From positions 16,965-80,964 of the forward strand of contig JAEYJO010000049.1 of assembly GCA_023408815.1 (NCBI GenBank): a DNA stretch of 64,000 nucleotides, given 5' to 3'. Within the stretch, counting starts at the first letter, position 1. Each line of letters opens with the position of its first letter. This stretch comes from Bacillota bacterium. Its GTDB lineage: Bacteria > Bacillota > Clostridia > Lachnospirales > Lachnospiraceae. The notes beneath the pieces are model-generated. The model saw only the letters and a list, made by a program, of their open reading frames with translations, was not told the origin of the DNA and did not search any database. The translations under genes and the position numbers were made by a program. Of this stretch, positions 45,891 through 54,531 are shown piece after piece.

Positions 45891-46554
45891 TTGGATTACG
45901 GCAATGAGGACGGGGGCTGTCGCTGCTCATACTATTAAGCTGTTGGCAGTGGAGGACTTTTCGGTAATTGGATATATTGGACTTGGGAATACGGCGAGAG
46001 CTTCGTTGGCGGTGCTGCTTTCTCTTTTTCCCAACAAGTATATGACAATTAAACTTAAAAAGTATAAGGATCAACACAAGCTTTTTGCAGAGCGGTTTTC
46101 TCCGGATAAGTGTGACGATTATAAGAATGTGACATTCGAATATTGTGATTCTTTAGAGGAAGTGGTGCAAGGCAGCGATGTTGTTGTCTCAGCGGCAACC
46201 GTGTTTGAGAATGACATTTGTTCCAATGACTGCTTTAAGGAAGGTGTTTTGGTAGTGCCGATTCATACAAGGGGATTCACAAATTGTGACCTGTTCTTTG
46301 ATAAAGTATTCGCAGATGATGTAAAACACGTGAAGGGGTTTAAATACTTCGACAGATTTCATTTTTTTGCGGAAGTATCTGACGTAATGAATGGCAGGGT
46401 ATTGGGTAGGGAAAACAATAGGGAAAGGATTCTCGCCTACAATATTGGAATTGCGATCCATGATATATTCTTTGCGGGAAAGCTTTATGAACTATGCGGA
46501 GAGCAGTGTCCAGAGATTAGTTTAAACGCACCAACGCAGAAGTTCTGGGTATAA
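45880..46554 (+). pseudogene. Ornithine cyclodeaminase-family gene lacking its 5' part
   Basis: 224 residues from GTG 45880: DGNWITAMRTGAVAAHTIKL (start of the NAD-binding part), FSVIGYIGLGNTARASL (Rossmann glycine motif), ending SLNAPTQKFWV. Family members have about 310-340 residues, so roughly 110 N-terminal residues with substrate-binding positions are missing. There is no ribosome site, and a stop (TGA 45865-45867) lies just upstream in frame. It overlaps the opine dehydrogenase 3' end by 11 bases. The simplest reading is a deletion that fused the two genes. An active truncated protein is unlikely but not excluded. Confidence 0.65.
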
Positions 46555-46700
46555 AGGGATAGCGGCTTCTTGAAAATAAGCTTACGTTCTGTACTAATTG
46601 ATAAGTTTGTTGATTGTTATATATAGTAGATACATATGTATAAGAAATAAAGATACAAACAATAAAAATCTGCATGATAGAGTTGGAAAGGGTGAAAGTT

Positions 46701-47063
46701 ATGGAACAATTACGTGAGGAACAAAAAGAAGCATTACAAGTGGGACAAGAATATTTAATAAAGTTGATTGCAGGTATGGAGGAATTAGTGCCTGAGTTAA
46801 AAGGAGACAGAAAGGAAGATACGGATGACTTCATGAAGCAATGTCTTGAAGGGCTCAATTGGCTGATACAAATATACAATGTTACATCTGATTACATCAA
46901 TGAAGGAAAAGTTCGCATTGAAAAAGAGAAAGTCAATGAAAGTATACAAAAATTCAATGAGGCGATAAAAAGTAAGGACGATAAGAGAATAGCAGATTCA
47001 ATAGAAAAGAATCTTTTAGGTTTTTTACATAATTTATCGAAAGCTATCGGAGAAGTAATATAA
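46701..47063 (+). CDS. Small helical protein of unknown function
   Basis: 120 residues, charged and predicted all-helical (KEALQVGQEYLIKLIAGMEE; KVNESIQKFNEAIKSKDDKR). No family recognised. ATG 46701 is chosen because AAGGGTG lies upstream; ATG 46674 is an in-frame alternative adding nine residues. It stands alone between the two glycan islands, with more than 500 bases of noncoding sequence behind it. Its size and shape are similar to flagellar export chaperones, but nothing in the sequence proves such a role. Confidence 0.55.
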   Translation: MEQLREEQKEALQVGQEYLIKLIAGMEELVPELKGDRKEDTDDFMKQCLEGLNWLIQIYNVTSDYINEGKVRIEKEKVNESIQKFNEAIKSKDDKRIADSIEKNLLGFLHNLSKAIGEVI

Positions 47064-47597
47064 AATAGACATAAGTTTTCACTTGATGAATAGTTTTACA
47101 AAAATAGATATAGTTCTATAATCTACTTAGGATAATTTTGTGTGGTAACTCAATGCTACCAAACGGCTATAGACTATGTATATTTTTTATGAAATTAGAA
47201 GCTTAATATTTGAGGTGGCAAGAGCTTATAAAAAATGATAAGTTTATGGCGGAGAATATGGGATTTTCATTGCATAATAAACGATATTTATGGTGAATGA
47301 GTTATAAGATTAAACGATAGTCAAAATAAAACTAAAGTATAAAAGCAAACTATATATTCTCAGATTTAAAAGATAAATTGCACTATAATCCGAGAGATTT
47401 TGTATTGTTGATTCATAACGAAAAAGGAAAATATTATAATTAAGAAAATGCATGAAGTTACTATATGATATGAGGAGGAGCCGGTGTGTTCGTTGACAAT
47501 ATTTGTCGAATATGACATAATCTAATAGGTATATAATAATGAGATTACACAGTTATAGATTGTTCAATTTGATAAAACAGCAAGGAGATGAGTTCTG
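47064..47597. other. AT-rich intergenic region between the two glycan islands
   Basis: 534 bases with no convincing reading frame. The only structure I can support is a strong promoter-like sequence with an inverted repeat at 47493-47521. The rest is AT-rich with scattered stops in all frames; it may include decayed sequence, but no homology is visible. Confidence 0.6.
47493..47521 (+). promoter_or_regulatory. Promoter of the CDP-ribitol/LicD operon, with possible operator
   Basis: Perfect TTGACA (47493-47498), 17 bases, CATAAT (47516-47521); the gene starts 77 bases further on. GACAA (47495-47499) and TTGTC (47503-47507) form an inverted repeat across the -35, which could be a regulator site. 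Confidence 0.7.
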
Positions 47598-50171
47598 ATG
47601 CGAAAGTACCATAAGAAACAGTTTCTTGATAGAATAAACACTCTGTATGAAGCTTGTGAAACTTTGGAAGAGTTGCAGGAAGATGGGAGGCAACAGACTT
47701 TTGTGAACTTATGTGCCGATTCCCAAGAATTTTGTGTGAGCATTTTAGAATATCTTGAAAAAATTGCAGGTGAAAATACTCGGACATCCATTCTTCTTGC
47801 TGAACTATATGAGCTACTTTTTAAGGTTGCACAAAACCAAATTGACATCAAAGGACTTTTAGAACTAGTTCATAAAATAAGTGATTGTGCAAATATTGAA
47901 TTGGAAGCTAAAGAGATTGAAGTTGTTTTCTTCTGTTATAAAGCAAGTATGTGTGATAGCCTTGAAACCGTATATTTTGCGGCAAAGGAAGATACTGACT
48001 GTGATGCATATTTTGTACCTGTACCTTATTATGATCGTAATTCGGATTATTCACTCGGCGAAATGCACCTTGAAGCAACGGGGTATTATTCTGACGAATA
48101 TATCCTTACAGATTGGAAAAAGTATGATGTCGAAGAGCGTCACCCAGATGTGATATTTGTCATGAACCCTTACGATAATAATAATTTTGTGACTTGTATT
48201 CATCCCAACTTTTTTACAAAACGATTGAAAAAGTACTGTGAATTATTATGCTACATTCCTTATTTTGTATCATCGAATGAAGTGGAATATACTGATGGAC
48301 TTGAGGCGATGTGCACAAATGGAGGAATAATATATTCTGATTATGTTTTTTTACAGTCTGAAAGTGTAAAACAAGCTTATATTAAGGCGATTAAGAAAAC
48401 AGAACTTGAAATAAATAAGGTGGGATTGTTTGGAGATTTGGATAAAAAATTTATTGTGTACGGCCATCCTAAGTTTGATAAGATCTTGAGCGCGAAACGC
48501 GAGAATTATCTGATTCCTGAAGAATGGTTGCCTCACTTGATGGGCAATAAAAAAAACGTGTTCTACAATACTACAGTTTCAGGTATACTTGCAGGAAATA
48601 AACAATATTTGAATAAATTGCGCTCGGTATTGGACTTATTTCGTAAATGCGAAAATGTAGTACTTTGGTGGAGACCGCATCCTCTGTCAGAACAAACTTA
48701 CGCATCAATGAGGCGGGATTTGCTTGATGAATATCGTACGATTGTGAATGAATATAGAGAGGAAGGGTTCGGTATCTACGATGACAGTTCGGACTTACAT
48801 CGAGCATTAACGTTTTCGGACATGTATTTTGGGGATGGTAGCAGTAGCTTGGTTACCTTATATGAGAAAACTGGAAAACCTATGCTTATTCAAGATGTGA
48901 ATGTTATGGGTGGTAAATACCGGGCTTGTTTTGAAAATATATGTGATACTAAAGATTATATGTGGTTTACCTCCATGATATCGAATGGTCTTTTTTATAT
49001 GGATAAAAAGACATTTGAAACTAAATTGGCAGGTTTTTTTCCGAATGAAGTTATGAGACTGAATCGCCAATATTTTTTCGCAATAGAAGTAGACAGCAAG
49101 TTGTTTTTTTCGCCAATGGCGGCAGATTCAATTGCAATATATGAAGTCGAGACAGGTCTGTTTAAAACGATATATATCCCTGAACCGCTAACAAAACGAA
49201 AAGTTGAGTATAATCCTTCGTTAAAATTTGTACAGATTTTTCATAAAGAAAAGTACTTATTTTTTACTCCGCATACTTATCCTGGTATTTTACGATATAA
49301 TATGGAGAACGGTAATATTGATGTTATTGACGATTGGATTGAGGATATTGAACCGTATATAACAAAGGAGAATAAGAGTTACTTTAGTCGAGGCTTAATT
49401 AATGGCGATGTTTTGTATCTTGCTTGTACAGGGGCGAATGCGATATTCGAATTTAATTTAACAACATACGTTCATCGGATATACTGTTTCCAAAATAACA
49501 ATAGCGGATATAATGGAATTTGTAGTGATGGAAATGATTTATGGCTTGCTCCCTTGAATAAAGGGGCAGTAGTTCGATTTAATGCGGGGAGCAGGACAAC
49601 TCAAGAATATTCTGTAATGATTAACGATAGTGATGCGATTGGTGTTTGCTCTTTTAATAGTATCTGTTACTGCAATGGATATATCTGGATTTTCCCTGAG
49701 ACTGGTAATTATGCGAAAGCGACTAAAATTGATATTCATAGTGGTGGGATAAGTGTAGCAGATGTTTTTCAGGAATTTATCGAAAAGGATCAGAGTTCTT
49801 TTAGTATATTCAGAATGCATAAGTTTTTGGTGGCAGAATGCATTGACAATGTAATTTATGCTTTTTCAACGGTTACAAATAGTTTATTAATATATGACCC
49901 ATATAAAGACGAATTGCAAGAGAGGGAGATTAATGTATCAAAGGAAGAAGGCGGGGAAATTTACTCCATGATAATTTCTGAGTGGAAAGAAAATGGAAAT
50001 GCATATAACAAAAATATTCATAATTTCCTATATGAAGCGGAGGCTCCTGTAGGTAGCGTAATTAAGCATTTGAGTGGCTTGGAAGTTAAGGAGAGGGAAT
50101 CTTTGGAGCAAACAAAAGAAATAGCTGGAGAGCAAATTTACAAATATATTAAAGAGAAGGCGCTATTATGA
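47598..50171 (+). CDS. CDP-alditol phosphotransferase-like (TagF type) fused to beta-propeller-like domain
   Basis: 857 residues. About 110 helical N-terminal residues, then a CDP-glycerol glycerophosphotransferase-like GT-B region to about 480 (LLCYIPYFVSSNEVEYT; FIVYGHPKFDKIL; VLWWRPHPLSEQT; DSSDLHRALTFSDMYFGDGS). The C-terminal about 380 residues contain repeated short strands (ILRYNMENGNIDVIDDW; GICSDGNDLWLAPLNKGAVV; DNVIYAFSTVTNSLLIYDPY), like an NHL/YncE-type propeller. The first part should move a polyol phosphate from a CDP carrier onto a glycan. The propeller may bind the acceptor. It heads a tightly coupled operon with CDP-ribitol genes; its last four bases overlap the next start. 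Confidence 0.75.
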   Translation: MRKYHKKQFLDRINTLYEACETLEELQEDGRQQTFVNLCADSQEFCVSILEYLEKIAGENTRTSILLAELYELLFKVAQNQIDIKGLLELVHKISDCANIELEAKEIEVVFFCYKASMCDSLETVYFAAKEDTDCDAYFVPVPYYDRNSDYSLGEMHLEATGYYSDEYILTDWKKYDVEERHPDVIFVMNPYDNNNFVTCIHPNFFTKRLKKYCELLCYIPYFVSSNEVEYTDGLEAMCTNGGIIYSDYVFLQSESVKQAYIKAIKKTELEINKVGLFGDLDKKFIVYGHPKFDKILSAKRENYLIPEEWLPHLMGNKKNVFYNTTVSGILAGNKQYLNKLRSVLDLFRKCENVVLWWRPHPLSEQTYASMRRDLLDEYRTIVNEYREEGFGIYDDSSDLHRALTFSDMYFGDGSSSLVTLYEKTGKPMLIQDVNVMGGKYRACFENICDTKDYMWFTSMISNGLFYMDKKTFETKLAGFFPNEVMRLNRQYFFAIEVDSKLFFSPMAADSIAIYEVETGLFKTIYIPEPLTKRKVEYNPSLKFVQIFHKEKYLFFTPHTYPGILRYNMENGNIDVIDDWIEDIEPYITKENKSYFSRGLINGDVLYLACTGANAIFEFNLTTYVHRIYCFQNNNSGYNGICSDGNDLWLAPLNKGAVVRFNAGSRTTQEYSVMINDSDAIGVCSFNSICYCNGYIWIFPETGNYAKATKIDIHSGGISVADVFQEFIEKDQSSFSIFRMHKFLVAECIDNVIYAFSTVTNSLLIYDPYKDELQEREINVSKEEGGEIYSMIISEWKENGNAYNKNIHNFLYEAEAPVGSVIKHLSGLEVKERESLEQTKEIAGEQIYKYIKEKALL

Positions 50172-50824
50172 ATATTTGTTTAATCCTTTCGGCCGGTACA
50201 TCGAATCGTTTTGGTGGAGATATACCTAAACAGTATAAATTGCTTGCCGGCAAAGAAGTAGTCACTTATTCAATTGAAGCAATGAGACAAGCTACGAGTG
50301 TGGATAAAATTGTCGTTATCTCGGATGAAGAAAATATTAAGAAATTATGCAAACGGTACGATGTAGTTGCGACAAATGGAGGTGAGACTCGTAATCAGTC
50401 TCTCCGAAATGGGCTCGAATACATAAAGAAATATTATCCACAATGCAAGAGGGTGTTTATCAACGAAGCGGCACGTCCATTTATTACGGCAGAGTTGGTT
50501 GACGGTTACTTTAGTAAATTGGATAAATATGAGGCAGTGATTACCGCACAGCATATCACGGATAGTTTAGGAAGATACGCAGAAGAAGTAACAGAGCGTG
50601 CGGAATATTATCTTGTACAGGCACCTGAGGCCTTTCATTTTCATCTGTTGTATGACTATTTTAGTGCTGATTCGCCGGTAACGGCAACATTTCAGCAGCT
50701 GCCGGCAGGAACACATGTTTATCGAAATTTTGACTTTAGGCAGAATTTAAAAATTACTTATCCCGAGGATCTATTTATTGCTGAGGCGTTAATGAGGTAT
50801 TATGATGAAATTAGTTGCACTTGA
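50168..50824 (+). CDS. IspD/TarI-type cytidylyltransferase, copy 1
   Basis: 218 residues: LILSAGTSNRFGGDIPKQYK (nucleotide-binding start), GGETRNQSLRNGL and INEAARPFITAELVDGY are the family signatures. Enzymes of this group make CDP-methylerythritol (IspD) or CDP-ribitol (TarI). The neighbours (TarJ-type dehydrogenase, LicD) favour an alditol phosphate substrate. It overlaps both neighbours (4 bases upstream, 23 bases downstream). The conserved arginine/aspartate pair is present as NEAARP instead of the usual HDxARP, so substrate or activity may differ from copy 2. Confidence 0.82.
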   Translation: MNICLILSAGTSNRFGGDIPKQYKLLAGKEVVTYSIEAMRQATSVDKIVVISDEENIKKLCKRYDVVATNGGETRNQSLRNGLEYIKKYYPQCKRVFINEAARPFITAELVDGYFSKLDKYEAVITAQHITDSLGRYAEEVTERAEYYLVQAPEAFHFHLLYDYFSADSPVTATFQQLPAGTHVYRNFDFRQNLKITYPEDLFIAEALMRYYDEISCT

Positions 50825-51509
50825 TTTAGATGGAACACTTACACAACATAGAAGCAAACTTGAAGCTGAAACCCAGATGATTCTAAATGAATTATTAAAG
50901 ACGCACAAACTATTGATGGTTTGTGCGGGTGGTTGTCAAAGGGTGTTTAGTCAAATGGAGGAGTTTCCTGTCGATATAATCGGGTTTTATGGAATGGAAA
51001 GTTCTGTGATAGAAAATAAGAAACTTAGAATTATAGATAGGATTAAGACTGTAAATGATAAGGCGCAAATAGTACGTAAAGTTGAACAACTGCGTGATGA
51101 ATTGGACTTTGTAGATTACTTTGGAGAAAGTGTGGAATTTCACGATTCAGGGATTATAACGTTCCCTCTTATTGGAACCACTGCTCCACTTAATAAAAAG
51201 TTGGAATTTGATCCAAAGCGATTAATACGTCGTAAATGCTATGGGCGTGTTTGTGAAGTATTTAATGAATATAATGTATTTGTAGGCGGTTCATCATCGT
51301 TCGATATAGCGCCCAAACCATATCGTAAGTTATACGCTCTTGAACAGTATTTAAATAAGCTTAATATAAGAAAAAGCGAAGTTATATACTTCGGTGACGA
51401 TTACGGTTTGGGAGGAAATGATAGTGATATATATAATTCTGATATAAGATTTGTTACAATAGACGATTATCGTGATTTTCCAAGAATTGCAAAGGATGTG
51501 TTATTATGA
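50802..51509 (+). CDS. HAD-superfamily protein resembling eukaryotic-type phosphomannomutase
   Basis: 235 residues. HAD motif I VALDLDGTL, and the cap and C-terminal pattern of the PMM family: SSFDIAPKPYRKLYALEQY and VIYFGDDYGLGGNDSDIY. These match eukaryotic PMM (PMM1/2 type) more than Cof-type phosphatases. It could be a hexose phosphate mutase or a phosphatase in sugar-phosphate supply; sequence alone does not decide. It lies between two cytidylyltransferases with overlaps on both sides, so it belongs to the same pathway. Confidence 0.75.
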   Translation: MMKLVALDLDGTLTQHRSKLEAETQMILNELLKTHKLLMVCAGGCQRVFSQMEEFPVDIIGFYGMESSVIENKKLRIIDRIKTVNDKAQIVRKVEQLRDELDFVDYFGESVEFHDSGIITFPLIGTTAPLNKKLEFDPKRLIRRKCYGRVCEVFNEYNVFVGGSSSFDIAPKPYRKLYALEQYLNKLNIRKSEVIYFGDDYGLGGNDSDIYNSDIRFVTIDDYRDFPRIAKDVLL

Positions 51510-52222
51510 TTTATGCAGGGATATTGGCCGCCGGTTCCGGTGCGAGAATGCACAGACAGGATTTGCCGAAGCCGTTCTTAAGACTTGGCAGTAAGCCGAT
51601 TATTATGCATACACTAGAACAGTTTTATATAAATGTTCAAATTGAAAAAGTAATAGTAGTTGCACCAGAGGATTGGCAACAGTATGCCGGTGACGTAATT
51701 AATCAGTATGATGCAATGTCTACGGAGACATTTATAATTGCAGGGGGAGTGAACAAAACACTTTCAATCCAACTGATTACAGATCATATCGCCCAAAATT
51801 GGGGAATAAATGAAGATGACATTTTGATAACACATGATGCGGTTAGGCCATTTGTCACGCAGAGAATGATTGATGATAACATTGAAGCGGCAAAAATTCA
51901 TGGAGCATCAAGCACAGTAATGACGACCAATGACACAATCGTCGTATCAAATGACGGCAAGATGCTTTCGGGTGTACCATCAAAAGGGTTGATGTATGCG
52001 GAGCAAACGCCTCTTGCTTTTAATTTGGAATTTCTTGCGGAGATGTTTGAAAAGGCAAAAGAAAAGAAAATATTGCTAAAGAATGAAACAGAAATTGCGC
52101 GTCTGTATATTTCGCAAGGTTATTCAATGCAGATTGTTAACGGTGAATATTCAAATATGAAGATAATCAATCCGTTTGATTTAGAAGTTGCGGAGGCGTT
52201 ATTGCGGGAGAGAAAGTTATGA
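51506..52222 (+). CDS. IspD/TarI-type cytidylyltransferase, copy 2 (probable ribitol-5-phosphate cytidylyltransferase)
   Basis: 238 residues: AGILAAGSGARMHRQDLPKP, ITHDAVRPFVTQRMIDDNIE and the LMYAEQTPLAF segment. Because it is directly coupled (ATGA overlap) to the TarJ-type gene, it is the better candidate for ribitol-5-phosphate cytidylyltransferase, forming CDP-ribitol. All residues of the HDxxRPF signature are kept. Copy 1 of the same family lies 700 bases upstream and is clearly divergent. Confidence 0.85.
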   Translation: MIYAGILAAGSGARMHRQDLPKPFLRLGSKPIIMHTLEQFYINVQIEKVIVVAPEDWQQYAGDVINQYDAMSTETFIIAGGVNKTLSIQLITDHIAQNWGINEDDILITHDAVRPFVTQRMIDDNIEAAKIHGASSTVMTTNDTIVVSNDGKMLSGVPSKGLMYAEQTPLAFNLEFLAEMFEKAKEKKILLKNETEIARLYISQGYSMQIVNGEYSNMKIINPFDLEVAEALLRERKL

Positions 52223-53241
52223 TTGGGCGTATTTATAGGCTTATGGGCACTAAACGTATTGAGATGAAGTGGCGTGAAATACCGATTACAACTGACACCG
52301 TTCTTGTTCGTCCAGAATATTTGGCGATATGTGCTGCTGATCAACGCTATTATTTAGGACAACGAAAAAAGGAAGTTTTACGTGAGAAGCTTCCAATGGC
52401 ATTAATTCACGAAGCGACAGGAACGATTATCCGGGATTTTAGCGGTAAATATAAGAGCGGTACAAAAGTTGTTCTCATTCCGCTCAAAGAGACCGATGAA
52501 ATAAATAATAAAGTAAAAGGAAATTACCGAGAAAACAGTGAGTTTGCATCAAGCGGTGTTGATGGTTTTATGCGCGATATTGTAACAATAGAGAGTGGTA
52601 GAATTATTCCGATTGAGGACGGTTATTCGATTATACATGTATTTACAGAAGTGTTAAGTGTCGCTATCGGGGCAATAAATATATTTGAATCAGTACGTCA
52701 GACATCGATCAATTCGATTGGTGTGTGGGGTGACGGGAGTATAGGTTTTATTACGGCTCTTGCACTACGTTGTAAATATCCACAGTCGAAAATATATGTA
52801 TTTGGCAAATCTGTTCGCAAATTATCGAAGTTTTCTTTCGTAACGCAAAAATATTATATTGATGACATACCATATAACTTAACTATTGATCATGCATTTG
52901 AATGTGTAGGTGGTAGAAATAGTGAAGACGCTATCAAGCAGATTATGAATCGAATAACACCTCAGGGTATAATAAATTTGCTCGGAGTGAGTGAAAGCTC
53001 TGTTGGTATAGATACACGACAAGTATTAGATAAAGGCCTTAAACTTGTTGGCAGTAGTCGAAGCGATAAAAGTGATTTTGAAGAAGCGGTAGCCTTGATA
53101 CAAGGAAACGAAATATGTCGTAAATACATTGGTTTACTCACTTCCGATTCAATAGATATAAAAACAGAAAATGATATAACACGATGGTTTGAACAGGATA
53201 CACTAAACGATTTTAAGACGGTGGGACGATGGCTGATATAA
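52219..53241 (+). CDS. Ribulose-5-phosphate reductase, TarJ type
   Basis: 340 residues of the medium-chain dehydrogenase family with TarJ features: EYLAICAADQRYYLGQRKKE, MALIHEATGTI, SSGVDGFMRDIVTI and the cofactor motif IGVWGDGSIGFI. It reduces D-ribulose 5-phosphate to D-ribitol 5-phosphate, the substrate of TarI. Coupled by ATGA overlap to the cytidylyltransferase and by 13 bases to LicD, so the three act in one route from ribulose phosphate to CDP-ribitol to its transfer. Confidence 0.88.
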   Translation: MIGRIYRLMGTKRIEMKWREIPITTDTVLVRPEYLAICAADQRYYLGQRKKEVLREKLPMALIHEATGTIIRDFSGKYKSGTKVVLIPLKETDEINNKVKGNYRENSEFASSGVDGFMRDIVTIESGRIIPIEDGYSIIHVFTEVLSVAIGAINIFESVRQTSINSIGVWGDGSIGFITALALRCKYPQSKIYVFGKSVRKLSKFSFVTQKYYIDDIPYNLTIDHAFECVGGRNSEDAIKQIMNRITPQGIINLLGVSESSVGIDTRQVLDKGLKLVGSSRSDKSDFEEAVALIQGNEICRKYIGLLTSDSIDIKTENDITRWFEQDTLNDFKTVGRWLI

Positions 53242-54095
53242 GGTTCGCAGAAGAACGTGCGAAGAATGAGATTGAAATAACAACCGTGATAATAAAAGAA
53301 TTACAGAATATACAATTTGAAATTTTATGTGAGTTTGATCAGATTTGCCGAGAAAACGGTATAAATTATTCCCTTGATGGAGGAACATTGCTTGGTGCGG
53401 TTCGTCACAAAGGGTTCATACCTTGGGATGATGATATAGATTTGATTATGCTCCGAAGTGAATATGAAAGGTTCTACGATGTATGTAATACATGCCTTAA
53501 TAAGGATAAGTTTTTTTTACAGGAATATCGGACAGATAGATATTACAGAGTAGGATATCCGCGTATTCAACGTAATAATACGGTTTATCGTCGTGCTGGA
53601 CACGAACATATGAAGTATCATCAGGGTGTTTTCATTGATTTATTTGTACTTGATAATGTACCTGATAATAAAGTATTAAGGGCGATTCATCGAGGATTAT
53701 GTTTTTGTTGCCGCAAGATCCTTTGGTCGAAAAGCGGGAGAAAGCTGGCCAAACATTGGGCCATGAGAATATGGTGGTCAATAGTCGCACTAATACCCGC
53801 AAAGTTTGCATTTTGGTTAAATGATATGCTCGCCAAATTCAGTAATAAAAAGGAGACTATTCTTGTGCGCCATAATACACATCCATATCCTAATCCAAAA
53901 GTATGCGGGAATGGGATACCAAGAGATTTACTTGAACATTTTTCTGAAATAGAATTTCAAGGAGTGAAATTTAAGGTGATTGAAGAATATGACAGGTATT
54001 TGGTGATGCTGTATGGCGATTATATGAAATTGCCGCCAAAAGATAAAAGAGTGCCTCACATTCATTTATCAGCATTTAGAGGGGTTAATCAGTAG
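53229..54095 (+). CDS. LicD-family phosphotransferase, second copy (candidate ribitol-phosphate transferase)
   Basis: 288 residues with the LicD core YSLDGGTLLGAVRHKGFIPW, DDDIDLIM acidic cluster and FIDLFVLDNVPDNK. The C-terminal part has LYGDYMKLPP, usual in this family. It differs from the copy at 35747 and is directly coupled to CDP-ribitol genes. LicD-like domains in animals (fukutin and FKRP) transfer ribitol phosphate from CDP-ribitol, so the same reaction is a sensible prediction. A central basic/aromatic helix stretch (WAMRIWWSIVALIPAKFAFW) could touch the membrane. Confidence 0.87.
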   Translation: MADIRFAEERAKNEIEITTVIIKELQNIQFEILCEFDQICRENGINYSLDGGTLLGAVRHKGFIPWDDDIDLIMLRSEYERFYDVCNTCLNKDKFFLQEYRTDRYYRVGYPRIQRNNTVYRRAGHEHMKYHQGVFIDLFVLDNVPDNKVLRAIHRGLCFCCRKILWSKSGRKLAKHWAMRIWWSIVALIPAKFAFWLNDMLAKFSNKKETILVRHNTHPYPNPKVCGNGIPRDLLEHFSEIEFQGVKFKVIEEYDRYLVMLYGDYMKLPPKDKRVPHIHLSAFRGVNQ

Positions 54096-54096
54096 G

Positions 54097-54510
54097 AACA
54101 ATGATTTATTATTGCATAGACTGTTAGTAATTGATGAACAACGAGAAATACATAACGAATATTATCCATGGGGCGAATTAAACATTAAATAAAAAATACA
54201 GCTAAAATATGGCCTCTTTTAGAATTAGATGAGATGATTGAGGGGTATCTTCAATGTGGAAGAAAGATATATGACATTAGGAATTGTATGAAAGATTGGC
54301 AGGACATAAATTTGTATCGGAAAAATTTGAAGGGATTCAAGATAATAATAAAGAAAAAAAATAATCATATATATTGCGGAGCCGACTTATAAGAATATTG
54401 ATGATGAGTCTGTAGAAAATTATTTTCCTAAACAAGGTATTCTCCGAGATTGGGACATTGTTGCAAATTCGTTTGCGTGGTTGGCTTATAATAGAATTAT
54501 TGCAAGATGA
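54097..54510 (+). pseudogene. Decayed coding remnants
   Basis: Three short open pieces in changing frames lie between licD and the next transferase: 54097-54192 (HRLLVIDEQREIHNEYYPWG), 54189-54392 (ELDEMIEGYLQCGRKIYDIR) and 54373-54510 (EPTYKNIDDESVENYFPKQG). None has a start codon with ribosome site, and the pieces have normal protein-like composition. They read like one lost gene broken by frameshifts. I do not recognise the family. Confidence 0.45.
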
Positions 54511-54531
54511 GGGTAATAGTGGGAGGTTTTA

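Noticed and set aside
46630..46641. Palindrome ATACATATGTAT before the small helical gene
   Set aside because: Twelve AT-rich bases can occur by chance; no second site or fitting promoter arrangement was seen.
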